DNA of 64,000 bases from Fallopia convolvulus (GCA_964016875.1 OZ024723.1:13731343-13795342), one strand, 5' to 3'; shown: positions 35,941 through 47,731, numbered from the stretch's first letter. Notes: a model not told the origin generated them from the sequence alone. A program made the numbers and translations.

Positions 35941-36822
35941 ATGCGTAGGATTCTAACATGGAATAAGGACTTGGATAAGATTTTCCTAACTATTGTTCGA
36001 AATTCCATGAGCAAGGCTCACCTTCCTTAGGAGGAGCGTATTTCGTGGTGGGAGACTTCCAAACTGTTTGGGCTCGAAATTGGTATTCTGCTGGTCCCCT
36101 CGGAACTGATTTTCAGACTAGAGGACCACCGGTCAAAGTGGCGTACTTGGTGTTCCTTCAAAGCTCTTGGAGGCAATGATGCATGGGACCTGTCCACCGG
36201 CCGATTAATCGGGGATGACACATGGTGGCAACGGATGATCGAGGTAAGCTCCCTGGATAGTCCCATCGAATACTAGAAAAGTTTTCATGATCACTTCGTG
36301 ACTTTGTTTTGTGGACTAGCTAGATATGTTTTTGGTTGATATGCTAAGTATATAGTCATTTAGCAAATATGAAACTGTCGTGTTTTTATGGATCGAATTC
36401 AGAGAATACTCCCACACAGATAATGTAGGATAACTCACCCTAAAGTGGAATATATTCTCCAAAGAAAAAGCTAACAATAATACATCATATAACAGAGTAA
36501 ACAGACTATACGTGTTATTGAATAATAATCAATATATCCGTGATAGTATAAAGAATAGTGCAATGTCTATCTTCACGTTGTAGCCATATTCTCATTACTG
36601 ATAGTGCAGGCTTGCCCTGATTGTAAGGAGTACCGGGAATCTGGGCTAGACCCAGAAATAAGTTCACTGTGGGATCAGATTTTCTGGGAAGGCCAGCCCG
36701 ACATCATTGATGCAAGCAGTGGGGACTCTTGTCCCAGGGAGGAGGATGATGAGTTCGTGGACAACATGCATTCAGGGGTTGGAAAAGCTTCCTGGGAGAA
36801 CGACGATGTGGAAGATGATTAG
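35941..36822 (+). pseudogene. Myb/SANT-like domain protein, two exons, in-frame stop
   Basis: Exons 35941-36243 and 36610-36822 join in phase across a GT-AG intron. The protein has WNKDLDKIFLTIV, then RLEDHRSKWRTWCSFKALGG, WDLSTGRLIGDDTWWQRMIE, and after the splice ACPDCKEYRESGLDPEISSL. This is the plant Myb/SANT-like (Myb_DNA-bind_3) fold, common in Harbinger-associated proteins and their host-derived relatives. An acidic tail ends EDD. A TAG at 36028-36030, after SKAHLP and before EERISWW, interrupts the domain, so it is probably dead. A Harbinger transposase gene is not visible nearby. Confidence 0.6.
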
Positions 36823-36839
36823 TAGGTTACAAGGCAGGT

Positions 36840-39065
36840 TTGTTCTCTTGTTGCAGATTCACAAGGGGAAACGGTTTTGTGTATTGAAGTTCAGCAATGT
36901 TTAACTGTAGGTTAGCTACCTAATTTTACTAAGTTGTGTGTTTGCAGGTTCTACTGTAGGTGTGTTTTTTTGCTACAATTTTGTGCAACATCAAGAGCCC
37001 ACCAATCCACAACCCTTTTGTTATAATGTTTTACTATTTATGGTTGGCGTCTATGTCTGTTTGTATTTGTCAATCTACTTTTCGCTCTTGGTTTAGTTGT
37101 TTAGGGTTATATGCCATGTCCCACTGTGTCCTAGTGTATGCGGAACTTATGTACTGCAGTTCAACTTTGTTTTGTCATCATACTATATAACATTACATGT
37201 GTTTGGGTGATGTAGATGAAAGTGTTGGCTTTCCCTCAAGTTGAAGTGTCAGATTTGTGGGGTCCACATGATGTCTTATTTTGGGAATCTTTTGGGGGTG
37301 TAGTTCATTTGGTGAGTTATATGTTGTTTGTGGGGTCCACATGCTATTTTTTGTGGGACACAGAATATGTCTTGTTTGCAGATTTGTTCTCTTGTTGCAG
37401 ATTCACAAGTGGACATGGTTTTGGGCTTTGAAGTTCAGCAATGCTTAACTGTATGTTTGCTTCCTACTTATAGTAAGTTGTGTGCTTTTAGGTTGTAATG
37501 TAGGTGTGTTTGTGTGTGGAACTTTTGTAGTAGTTCAGAAGTTTTGTCATCATACTATTAAATTCATGTGTATGGGTGATGTAGATGATAGTTGCAAGTG
37601 TCAAATTTTTGGGGTCCACTTGATGTCTTATTTTGGGAATCTTTGGGGTGTAGTTCATTTGGTGAGTTATATGTTGGTTGTGGGGTCCACATGCTATTTT
37701 TTTGGGGGGACAAAGAATATGTCTTGTTTGCACATTTGTTCTCTTGTTGCAGAAGGGGACATGGTTTTGGGCTTTGAAGTTCAACAATGCTTAACTGTAT
37801 GTTTGCTTCCTACTAATAGTAAGTTGTGTGCTTTCAGGTTGTACTGTAGGTTCGTTTGTTTGTGGAGTTCAGAAGTTTTGTCATCATACTATTAAATTAC
37901 TCCCATATGTGTGGGTGATGTAGCTGAAAGTTGCAAGTGTCAGATTTATGGGGTCCACATGATGTCTTATTTTGGGAATCTTTGGGGGTGTAGTTCATTT
38001 GGTGAGTTATATGTTGGTTGTGGAGTCCACATGCTATTTTTTGTGGGGGACAAAGAATATGTCTTGTTTGCACATTTGTTCTCTTGTTGCAGAAGGGGAC
38101 ATGGTTTTGGGCTTTGAAGTTCAGCAATGCTTAACTGTATGTTTGCTTCCTACTTATAGTAAGTTGTGTGCTTTCAGGTTGTACTATAGGTTCGTTTGTT
38201 GGTGGAGTTCAGAAGTTTTGTCATCATACTATTAAATTACTCCCATGTGTGTGGGTGATGTAGCTGAAAGTTGCAAGTGTCAGATTTATGGGGTCCACAT
38301 GATGTCTTATTTTGGGAATCTTTGGGGGTGTAGTTCATTTGATGAGTTATATGTTGGTTGTGGGGTCCACATGCTATTTTTTGTGGGGGACAAAGAATAT
38401 ATCTTGTTTGCACATTTGTTCTCTTGTTGCGGAAGGGGACATGGTTTTGGGCTTTGAAGTTCAGCAATGCTTAACTGTATGTTTGCTTCCTACTTATAGT
38501 AAGTTGTGTGCTTTCAAGTTGTACTGTAGGTTCGTTTGTTTGTGGAGTTCAGAAGTTTTTTCATCATACTATTAAATTACTCCCGTGTGTGGGTGATGTA
38601 GCTGAAAGTTGCAAGTGTCAGATTTATGGGGTCCACATGATGTCTTATTTTGTGAATCTTTGGGGGTGTAGTTCATTTGGTGAGTTATATGTTGGTTGTG
38701 GGGTCCACATGCTATTTTTTGTGGGGGACAAAGAATATGTCTTGTTTGCACATTTGTTCTCTTGTTTCAGAAGGGGACATGGTTTTGGGCTTTGAAGTTC
38801 AGCAATGCTTAACTGTATGTTTGCTTCCTACTTATAGTAAGTTGTGTGCTTTCAGGTTGTACTGTAGGTTCGTTTGTTTGTGGAGTTCAGAAGTTTTGTC
38901 ATCATACTATTAAATTACTCCCATGTGTGTGGGTGATGTAGCTGAAAGTTGCAAGTGTCAGATTTATGGGGTCCACATGATGTCTTATTTTGGGAATCTT
39001 TGGGGGTGTAGCTCATTTGGTGATTAGTACTATGTTGTTTGTGGGGGGCCACATGCTATTTTTTG
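36840..39065. repeat. Tandem array, six main units of about 340 bp plus a diverged leader copy
   Basis: The landmark GGGTGATGTAG occurs at about 37205, 37574, 37913, 38253, 38591 and 38931; after the first longer unit the spacing is 338-340 bp. Units share GGGGTCCACATGATGTC, TTTGGGAATCTTTGGGGGTG, TTCTCTTGTTGCAGAAGGGG and TCAGCAATGCTTAACTG. The leader at 36840-37200 overlaps the 3' end of the Myb/SANT-like gene, so the array seems to have grown from that gene's 3' region. Short open frames recur in every unit in both directions and are best seen as products of the repetition. Confidence 0.85.
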
Positions 39066-39693
39066 TTTGGGAATCTTTTGACTGAAGTTAAAGTGTGTCT
39101 GCAGATCTAATTTATATGTCTGGTAGTATGGTGAGGTCGGCCGGTGTCAGCTGCTGCCAAAGGAAGGACCCTTGTCCGTTGTGTTTGGCATGGTTGAATG
39201 AAAACCCTAGTTCCCCTCTCTCTCTCCTATATAAGGTCCTTAAATTGTGCTTGTAGTTACCCACTGCCTTGCAGGAACTTAAACTCTCAATTTTATCACT
39301 TGTAAAGGCTCTCCTCCTACTAAAACTCTCCCATTTCATCTCATATCATCTGTCATTTGCCTACCTAACGGTGTTGAAAATCCTTCGTTTGTGTTGCTGG
39401 TTCCAATCCCTCTAACAGGTTGGGATCTTGTGCTTGTGTAGCTGTGTTCCAGGTGAGGAAAGAGGTAAGGCTGAATGTCTTGTGTACAAACAAGAAGCAG
39501 GGACCTATCTTTGCATATATGTGGTTGTGATTAGAATACCATGTTCAAGGTGATGTCTGAGAACTGAAACAGAACATGTTTTCAAATAAATGTGTTATGT
39601 ACGACCTAAAATAGGACCTATATTTTGTATACATGTGCATGTGCTAACATAATAATGTTGAATGTGTTGAGAACAGGTTTGTGTGCATCGAGA

Positions 39694-40041
39694 ATGTCAG
39701 ATTCTGGGGAGAGCTATCAAAGCGGGGATTTCAGGAAATATGAGCATCATTTTCGGGGAGAATTTGAAGCGGTGGAGGATGCTTTGGATCAAGAACTTGA
39801 CTTAATTGGTTTAGTATGCGACGACGACCTTGGGAAGCGGATGCTGCAAATCATCGAAGATTTACGTAGGGAACTGAAGGATTTGCGCCATACGGTCCTT
39901 AAACTGCGATGTGAGCTGGAGGATGCAAAGAACCCTAAACCGGGGGGGGGGGGGGAAGGGAAGCTAGCTGGTTGTATCATGTATGGAATCTATGGATGTT
40001 TGACCATTATTAGATTGTGGATGAACTCCGATTTATGTTAA
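39694..40041 (+). CDS. Small protein with coiled coil and possible C-terminal membrane span, 115 aa
   Basis: MSDSGESYQSGDFRKYEHHF starts just after an acceptor-like GAGAACAG. An acidic region (24-46) is followed by a coiled coil (MLQIIEDLRRELKDLRHTVL), a Gly run encoded by a 14-G tract at about 39942-39955, and a hydrophobic end (GCIMYGIYGCLTIIRLW). A coiled coil followed by a short hydrophobic tail resembles the C-terminal part of small plant zf-GRF proteins, but no zinc-finger exon was found upstream. The long G run makes the downstream frame uncertain. Confidence 0.4.
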   Translation: MSDSGESYQSGDFRKYEHHFRGEFEAVEDALDQELDLIGLVCDDDLGKRMLQIIEDLRRELKDLRHTVLKLRCELEDAKNPKPGGGGEGKLAGCIMYGIYGCLTIIRLWMNSDLC

Positions 40042-41430
40042 TGGTTTCAGTGTGTGTATTATCTCTGAGGATGCAACGAACCTCAACCGATCCTTGGTAA
40101 CTTAGCATTTTAGGATGTATTTTGTTGTGGTTGTTGATGTTCCTTTTAGAATTATGGATTTGCATTTCCCTTTTAGAAGTATGATATGTTTTGTTGTGTT
40201 TGTTGATGTTGCTTTTAGAAATATGTAGTTTTTCATCCTAAAATAACTTCTTAAACTATTTCTTTTAAAATGATCTTTTTTTTTGCTTAGTTGCGTTGCT
40301 CAAGCTCGGCGCGGTAAAAAATAGACGAGCTTGAGATCGAACGTGAGCTTGGTCGGAGGTTAAAATCTTGTTTTTGCTTTGTGCATTTGAATGTTCACTG
40401 AGCTCGAGCGTACTCGTGAACTTGTCATTTAGTTTCTTCGAGAGGCAAATTCGTGAACAACTCGTTTACAGGATCAATTATACAAGCAAATGAAGCTAAA
40501 ATAGAAGATTTCCAGTCATGATAAGTAATATATCATGTCTTTTGATTAGCAATGGATAGTTGTTTGAACTTGTGATATTTTGGACGAGACAAAGTTTATA
40601 TCATGTGTTTTTTATTTTATTAAACTATTTGCATTTATGGTCCGTTTTTTGAACTAATTTTTTAGATTTAGATTTATGCAATTCTCATACTTATAAAATT
40701 GTGAATAATCGAAAACAATATTGTATGTTTCCTTTACTTCCTAAAACATACATAATGTTCATTATGTTATTTTATTTTGAAATAAGGAACTTTGAAGTCC
40801 TTAAAAAATTGATTAGGCAATTGTAAGTATTTTTTTAATTTTATTCAAAAAAGCTTTTACGGGTTTGTTACAACTTAATACAGAGTATTAGTACAAATGA
40901 TCACTCCAATGGAGCATTTATCGGACATAGAGGCACAACATTTATAGTTGTTAAGATTGATTTGCACAACTTTACTTAACAATATTATTTTATTAGCCCT
41001 AATTTATTGGATTCAGATATCTTTTGCTAGTTATACTCTTTTTTTGTTTGGTAGAAAGAGAGACAATTTCTCCGCCCCTCAAGGGGGCATTACTAGTTAT
41101 GCTCTTATACATGCCATAATAATAATAATAATAATATTACTAAATTAAACTTTCGATTAATGTTTTTAAACATACGGAGTACTTTATTAAATGAACCCAA
41201 ATCTCAAACACCTGAACAAACAATATTTTAATCATTTCATTGACTCCCCTTCTCTGCAATCCACAATCTTCTTCGCGAAGATTCAACCCTTTTTTTTCCT
41301 TCCACAATCTTCTTCGCGTCTGTTCACCTTCTTCCTTCACTGAACTGGGTTTGAAATACCTCGGAGTACTTTTCTTTGCCGAAGGTTCTGTTCACGTCCT
41401 TCGCTCAATTCGGGTTTACTGTTCAAGGAA
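40042..41430. other. Intergenic, AT-rich, no gene seen
   Basis: Contains an (AAT)n run at about 41118-41140 and, just before the F-box pseudogene, two copies of TCCACAATCTTCTTCGCG (41260 and 41300). Confidence 0.45.
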
Positions 41431-41438
41431 CATCAAAA

Positions 41439-42515
41439 ATGTCCGACTACTTTCCGCAACATGTCTTGCTTCTGGTTGCCATCCGTTTGCCAGCAAAATC
41501 AATACTTCGATTTCGAACGGTTTGCCGGGAATGGAAGGACGTAATCGACTCCGATTACTTTAAGCAAGAGCACCTGTCTCTCCAAAATCCACGGATCTGT
41601 GTTGAATATCAAAGAGCGCATGTGCAAACGTGGATCCATGTTTACCCCCACAGCATACCTCTGGAGGCGGAAGAGGTCCATAAGCGGCAAACAAAGAACA
41701 GAAGAATCTACTTCTGGGGCTGTGACAAGGGCGTCAGGTGCTATTTCGATCAATCATTGAATTTCTTTACTGTGGGGAATTGGGCAATGAATACGTGTTT
41801 CATTGTTCCAACGCAACCCTTAGGGGATTATACCTAGGATAAAATGCCAATACGCTATTGTTGCACTGGTTTCTGGGTCAACTCAGATGATAGCTGTCGT
41901 TTTAAGTTGATTGTACTCAATTTGTATATGACCGAAGAGAAAGAGGATGGGCCGTTGGGTGTTCTTGTCTCACAAGACAAAGGGGCCTATACCATCTTTA
42001 AACCGGAGAATATGTAGGGTTGGCTTCCCTCCGAGTACTGTCACGGTGTAGTAATAGGAGGGGTTTGTCATTGGAGAGGGTTTTTCGCCGATGGGTCCCA
42101 TGCTGTTTTGACATTTGACTTTGTGAAAGAAACTTTTGGCTTCATTCCGATGCCGCCAGAGCCGGAGGACAAGGATTATTCAATTGGGCTTCGCAACTGG
42201 GAAGGCACACTGTCACTTGTTCGTTGGGGTGATGAAAAATCTCCTGAGACAGTTGGTGTATTTGTTTGGCTGAATTTGGAGTGGCTTGCAATGAAATGGT
42301 TTGATCTCTCCCCTGGAACAAGCAAAGTGTATGGGTTAATGGGCGAAGACCACAACAACAATTTCAAGGTTTTTGCAATGACAAGTGGGTATCTGACGCT
42401 CTACGACTTCAAAACTGGAACCAGACTCCCCATAAAAAATGTGGCGCTAGGTTCTGTATTGGTGTTCGAGGATGTGGACAGCTTATATTTCCCTCCAGTT
42501 CCCAGTGAAGATTGA
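41439..42515 (+). pseudogene. F-box protein pseudogene (copy C), paralogue of the one at 12625
   Basis: Start MSDYFPQHVLLLVAIRLPAK, F-box core SILRFRTVCREWKDVIDSDY, then the same F-box-associated domain as copy A through FPPVPSED at the stop. Two nonsense codons are visible: TAG at 41836 where copy A has Trp (GDYTWDKM), and TAG at about 42016 where copy A has Arg (NIRGWLPS). Copy A is intact at both sites. No intron. Confidence 0.8.
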
Positions 42516-43081
42516 AGGTTCTACCATGTGTACTCTTGTGGTAATTGGTATCTTTTTGTTGGCAATTTGGCATGTTTCTGTCTTATGACTTAGCTATGTG
42601 TAATTAGATGTTGGCACTGGAGATAGTGTTGTGATTAGCAAGATGATTTCCTGCATGCTAAGTGATATATCCTGTCTTATGATCAGTAATGGGTGGTTGT
42701 CGCCACTGTTTTCTTGTGTTGGGATAGAAGAATTCCAGTCATGATACATGGTATAAGCTGTTGATTATCTATGGATAGTTTGTTGGCACTGGTGATATTA
42801 TGTGGTAACAATAGCTAGAGGATCTCCATTGTACAAATATGTAACTCCTGTGATGCTATAAATTGTCTTAATGTTAAATTCCATATGCTAGGTTATTGTT
42901 ATTCTTCTTCTCAACTTCCTGGATATAACTTGTCTTAATGTTAAATTCCAAATGCTGGGTTATTGTTTGCGTCATATCAACTTCCTGGACATAACTTGTC
43001 TTAAAGTTAAATTCCATATGATGAATTATGTATGGATAGACAGGATAGTTGTTACTTGTTGGCACCTACGATCTGTGCTTG

Positions 43082-43186
43082 ATCGTTTATAGCCTTGTTT
43101 CCAAAATGCGTAAGTCATTTAGGTGGCTAGACGTGGATTACATTCATCAAATTTGTGAATATGTTCCAAGTTTGCTGCTTCTGTAG
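43082..43186 (+). pseudogene. F-box gene 3' tail fragment
   Basis: Reads IVYSLVSKMRKSFRWLDVDY then IHQICEYVPSLLLL and stop, almost the same as the end of the F-box gene at 22311-23440. The sequence continues for 250 bp into the same 3' flank and R block. Confidence 0.7.
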
Positions 43187-43339
43187 GAACGTGCATGTTG
43201 ATGGGTCGTCTACCTTTGTGTACAAGGTCACATGCACGTGTAATGTTGATAAAACAGTAATTCTATATTATACTAATAGCACATTTGATACGTTATCATT
43301 ATCCTTGTTGTTTAAGAATACTTACTACGTAAACTTAAG

Positions 43340-43440
43340 AATACCAAAAATCGAGAATTGCACACTGCAAAAATAACGTATTGCACACTTACGCGAAATG
43401 CAATCATACAAAAAATCGCAATTAGGGAAAATATCAATTT
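43340..43440 (-). repeat. R repeat fragment cut by the copia insert
   Basis: GAATTGCACACTGCAAAAAT, CGTATTGCACACTTACGCGA, then stops abruptly at ATATCAATTTTCCC where copia-like sequence begins. Confidence 0.65.
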
Positions 43441-43806
43441 TCCCTTCAGGACCACAAGATCAGTCTTGTCGGCTATTGTAACAAAGCAAAGTTCTTCTTG
43501 TGGTTGGAAACTTGAGTCGACAAAATACACATTGTTGCGCCTCTTTCCTTTCAGGACCACAAGATTTGATTTCAAGTTTTTTATCATACAGCCATCTGAG
43601 GTAAAGGATACCTCGTTGTTCCCTTGGTCATAAAGCTGAGCAATACTCAACAGATTGTAACCAAGACCTTTCACCAAGCTTACGTCTTTCACGCTTGTTT
43701 TATCATTTAGCTTGACTTCACCTGTTCCAATGATTTCTCCTTGATTGTTATTGCCAAAGGAAATATTTCCTGCAGCATTGATCTGAAGTGAGGACAGAAT
43801 ACTCTC
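43441..43806 (-). mobile_element. Ty1/copia polyprotein fragment, about 120 residues
   Basis: Minus-strand reading gives the copia protease-to-integrase linker: LSSLQINAAGNISFGNNNQG, VSLVKGLGYNLLSIAQLYDQ and FTSDGCMIKNL. The fragment has no LTRs. Both ends fall in sequence of other origin: an R repeat on the left and the middle of a 212-residue-family gene on the right. TTCAGGACCACAAGAT occurs at both 43446 and 43552, which could have guided a rearrangement. Confidence 0.7.
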
Positions 43807-43809
43807 ACA

Positions 43810-44136
43810 GTGAACCAGGCACTTGCGGTGCACTGGGCCTTGATGGAGGTCCGTCTGGTTCTTCGATGGCTGCTGAAAAATCCGGCCGTAGGAAGGAAGT
43901 CGCTCGGTGATACCCTCACTGACTGCGGCTGGATGGAGAGTTTCGAGCGACTCTTCTGGGAGGAGCTCCGCATTATTGAAATTCAGGCAGAGATTGACAA
44001 CATCCGTCGACGTCTCATGAACGGCAGGGGGAAGAGGCCAACTTCGACATCGACCGCACCTCAGGGTGTGCTTCTTCCGCCTGGGTACGCTAGGGCAGAG
44101 TACCAAAGGATGGCCAAGAGGTCGAAGCGTACCTAA
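43810..44136 (+). pseudogene. 212-residue family, copy C, 5' half replaced by copia sequence
   Basis: Reads from NQALAVHWALMEVRLVLRWL to the basic tail GYARAEYQRMAKRSKRT, closest to copy A at 15510 (for example WEELRIIEI and APQGVLLPPG). The first 100 or so codons are missing and copia DNA abuts the break. The Trp lost in copy A is present here. Confidence 0.65.
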
Positions 44137-44329
44137 TATTGCATGCATTTGTTTGCTAGTACGCCTCTTCTGTGTTTAATGTTTGCTCGTAGGCCTCTTC
44201 TATGTTTAATGTTTTAAGTCCTTTAATTTCCATTAGTCTGCTAGTTTGTTGTCCATTTGGTGTATTTTGGTTAGCCACGTATGAATGAATATATGTTTGC
44301 AAAACCATCATGTGTGCATTTGAAAGGTT

Positions 44330-44870
44330 TAGTTATTTTGTGTTGAGATCGATCATCTAAAACTAACATATGACCAACGATTCACTAATGCTCACTTTCA
44401 CAAATAACGAATTGCACACTTGCACAAAATCCACTATTACCCAAATCGAGTAAATACACAACATATTTCAACTTCGAATGAGAACTACAAGTCCTTCAAA
44501 CGGATCTTAATCTCTCGTTTTTTTTAAAAGCCGTAGTTATTTTATGCTTACATCATCTAAAACAAACACATGATCAGGTCGATGCGCTAATGCACACTAT
44601 TGCACACTTGCGCAAAAAACGAATTGCACACTTAACTTGCACGAAATCCACTATTACCCAAATCGAGCATATGCACAATATATATCAACTTCGAATGAGA
44701 ACTACAAGTCCTTCAAACGGGTCCTATTCTCTGTGTTTTGTTTGTGTTAAAGCCTAGGTTTGTTCTGTGTTTAGATCATCTAAAACATCCACATGACCAG
44801 CGATTCACAATAACGAAGTTCACATGACTGGAGTTAAAATCAAGTATGACAGGATACATAGTGAAATACC
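44330..44870 (-). repeat. R repeat, three units, 3' of copy C
   Basis: GAATTGCACACTTGCACAAA, TAATGCACACTATTGCACAC and GCATATGCACAATATATATC, with ACTACAAGTCCTTCAAACGG twice. Mirror image of 14745-15270 with respect to the family gene. Confidence 0.7.
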
Positions 44871-44963
44871 TTCGTTGCGCAATCTAAGCCCTTGTAGTTT
44901 TGGATCCAAATGATTTATCATAATATATGATATTTTTAAGTTATTTTGCCAAAAAAAAATAGC

Positions 44964-45002
44964 TAATCTATCTATCTATCTATCTTTGTATATCTATATC
45001 TA

Positions 45003-45063
<61 letters not shown>

Positions 45064-45070
45064 ATTATTA
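44964..45070. repeat. Microsatellites (TCTA)n then (ATT)n
   Basis: About five TCTA units followed by about twenty ATT units. Confidence 0.9.
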
Positions 45071-45189
45071 TATACTATAAAATTCAAAATTTTGGGTAAT
45101 TAATGACTCATTCAATTGGCCTAAAACCTATATCTAATTTCAATTCAATAATTGTGCTATATATATAAACTCATAGTATTACACACAAC

Positions 45190-45530
45190 CTTTGGTATTA
45201 CAATATGAATTAAAAATCATTAAATAATAACCATTAGTATTACAAATAAAAGTAAAAATAAAAGAAGATAAGATCAACCTTTAATATTTCAAACAAAAGA
45301 TAAGATCAATTTTAAAATATAACCTTCATTAGTATTTCACACTCTTTCTTACTATATAAGTCTTTCACTTTTTGTAGTAACACTTAGTATTACAGACAAC
45401 ATTTGGTATAAAACTTTGAAATTATGACAATTGCTATTTAAAATACAAGTAAAAGTAAAATAAGATAACATCAACATTTGATATTTCAAACAAAAGATAA
45501 GATCAAATTTAAAATATAACTTTTCTTGGT
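45190..45530. repeat. AT-rich tandem duplication, period about 210 bp
   Basis: ATTTCAAACAAAAGATAAGATCAA occurs in both halves, near 45287 and 45483. The rest of 45.07-46.1 kb is AT-rich with no gene seen. Confidence 0.6.
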
Positions 45531-46162
45531 AGTGACTTTTGGTTTTCCACGAATATGCTCTTTTATCAAATTTGACAAATTCATGTTTTTAATTTGTTCG
45601 TCAATAGTTATTGTGTGATTTTGAAGGAAATATGCACTTTTAGGAAAATGAAAGGTACATAAAAATGTTTCAAACTGATAATTTGAAACTCATTTCAATT
45701 TTTTTTTTATTTTGGAGAAAACTAATTTATGTGTATCAATTAGAATTAGTTAAGATTATATTTTATTTAGTTACTAAACTAGATAAATTTATTTGCTAAT
45801 GATGCAAACATGACTTCAATTAGTATTTTTTAACTTAAACTAGTTCTTTTTATCTTAAATTTTTAGTTTTTATATTAAATTATCAGTTAATTTTTGTATT
45901 ATCTTAAATTAGTTTTTTTTATCTTAAACTAGTTTATAAACTAATTGATTGATCAAAAAAAAGGTTGCCGGTTACAAATCTATTTCCACGTTTGAGAGAA
46001 AAACAAAGAACTAATTTCCACGTGTCACGAGGATGGCGTGTGACGATTAGTATACAAAACAGTAACCGTTTCACTTCGCGATTTGGGCTCCATATAAAAT
46101 GATGTGCCTGCCGCTCTGTATTGCAGAAGTTTCCAGATTGTAGTTCCTTTATACAAATCGGT

Positions 46163-47258
46163 ATGTATTCTTGGAGTGGTTCGTCGGATAGGTCCACCGC
46201 CGATGTTAATGTCCTACGGTGGAGCACGATTGTCGCTGAATTGGAGGCGACGCTCGAAGCGTCCCACAACACTGAAAACGCCCTGATAGACAAGCTTAGG
46301 GAAGTTAACCTTGGAATTCGTCGTGCTAATAGGAGAGCCGGAGATTTGGTCAAAGGCGAAGATAGTTTGAAGGACGTTTCCAGGAAATGGGGCCGCGTCG
46401 AGATGTTGAGTGAAGTTTGTTTCTCCCCTGCGCCGACCCCTCCACAAGACCCATGTATGGCACCATCTTCTACCGCAGGTACTCTATTGCATTCCGGACA
46501 ACCCGCTAGTGTTTATTACATATATGTATATAGTTGTTTCTGTCGTCTGGGCTTGGCCGTATACCGGCCACGGTGGTGGCTGATTTTAAGAAATTAGGGT
46601 TTGCGGAATTTTAAGAAATTGAAGTTAGAGAGTTGTCTATTTAGTCTTTAGAGATATTATGTGGGATGTTTTCATGGCTTGCAGTCTTTAGACCCATGTA
46701 TGGCACCATCTTCTGTTCATTTGTTTCGGGTGGATGCAACATCGGAATTAATCCAAATTTCTTTTTAGTGTACGTTGATGACCAACTAGTAATAATTAAT
46801 TGTGTATCATGCTTAATTGTGTATTTTCATTGAATTTGCAATTAGACAGTGGAGCTGCTGCAAGCCCTGTTGAAATTCCCAATGATTCCGCTGAATATGA
46901 GGAAGAAGAAAATCCCAAAACGGTGAAAGAACGGCTCACCCGAATACATGAATTGGTTATCGGTAGTTCCGGTTTAGAAGAATCCAAAGAAAAATGCCAC
47001 AAACTCCTCGGTAGGTATGAAAACTCTGTTCAGAGGGTCTCGGAGTTGCGCAACCAACTCCGGATTGCAAAGTCCCTATTGAAGGAAGCCGAGGCAAAAG
47101 TACAGGTTGCAAAGAATGCGCGCAGAACGTTCATCGACTACTACAATCGCTTGGGGCGCATTGATGTAATGGCGGAACGAGGTATGAATTATGCTGACGA
47201 GAAGGCGAAAATGGACGCCCAACACCCCATTCCCCCACGTCTACATCCAGGCCTGTAG
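46163..47258 (+). CDS. Coiled-coil protein of the YYxRLGR family, two exons, about 242 aa
   Basis: Exons 46163-46478 and 46846-47258 join in phase across a GT-AG intron to give MAPSSTA/DSGAAASP. Exon 1 (start MYSWSGSSDRSTADVNVLRW; the frame is open slightly upstream) holds a first coiled coil (IVAELEATLEASHNTENALI). Exon 2 holds an acidic stretch, a second coiled coil (LRNQLRIAKSLLKEAEAKVQ) and the family signature FIDYYNRLGRIDVMAERGMN, then DAQHPIPPRLHPGL at the stop. It is about twice as long as the minus-strand members and is the only one with an intron. The last 23 bases of exon 1 (about 46451-46473) are repeated inside the intron at about 46690-46712. Confidence 0.65.
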
Positions 47259-47662
47259 TTGTAGTGTTTGTAAAGTTGTTGTGATTAACTATATATGGTA
47301 TGTAATGTATTTATGAAGAACAATATATGGTAATGGTTTGTAATGCTGTTGTGATGAACTATGGTATGTAATGTATTTGTGATGATGCACATTCGTACAA
47401 ACGAATTGCACACTTTCTTCTTTGGTCTCTTCTTTTACTATGGCTCCTCTTCACCATAGTGCCTTCCCAAATCAAGTTACACTTGTCTTCCTTTTCCCTA
47501 GAGTCACTTTCAAAAGAGAAACGCCGCCCCCACTGGGAATTAAATAAATAAGTTGTTTGTTTTTTAAAACTTGATTTTTTTAGGGTGAATTGTTGTTGGA
47601 ATTTGAGGTGAGTTGTTGCTTAATTTCAAATCTAAATTGGATTGTACGAGTATCAAATCCAA

Positions 47663-47663
<1 letters not shown>

Positions 47664-47731
<68 letters not shown>

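Noticed and set aside
37482..38913. Recurring 60-140 codon open frames in both directions
   Set aside because: They repeat with the 340-bp array and drift between frames; no start, splice or domain supports coding.
43312..44148. 278-codon minus-strand open frame
   Set aside because: It is the antisense of the 212-residue gene joined to copia sequence and R repeat; only the copia part is meaningful.
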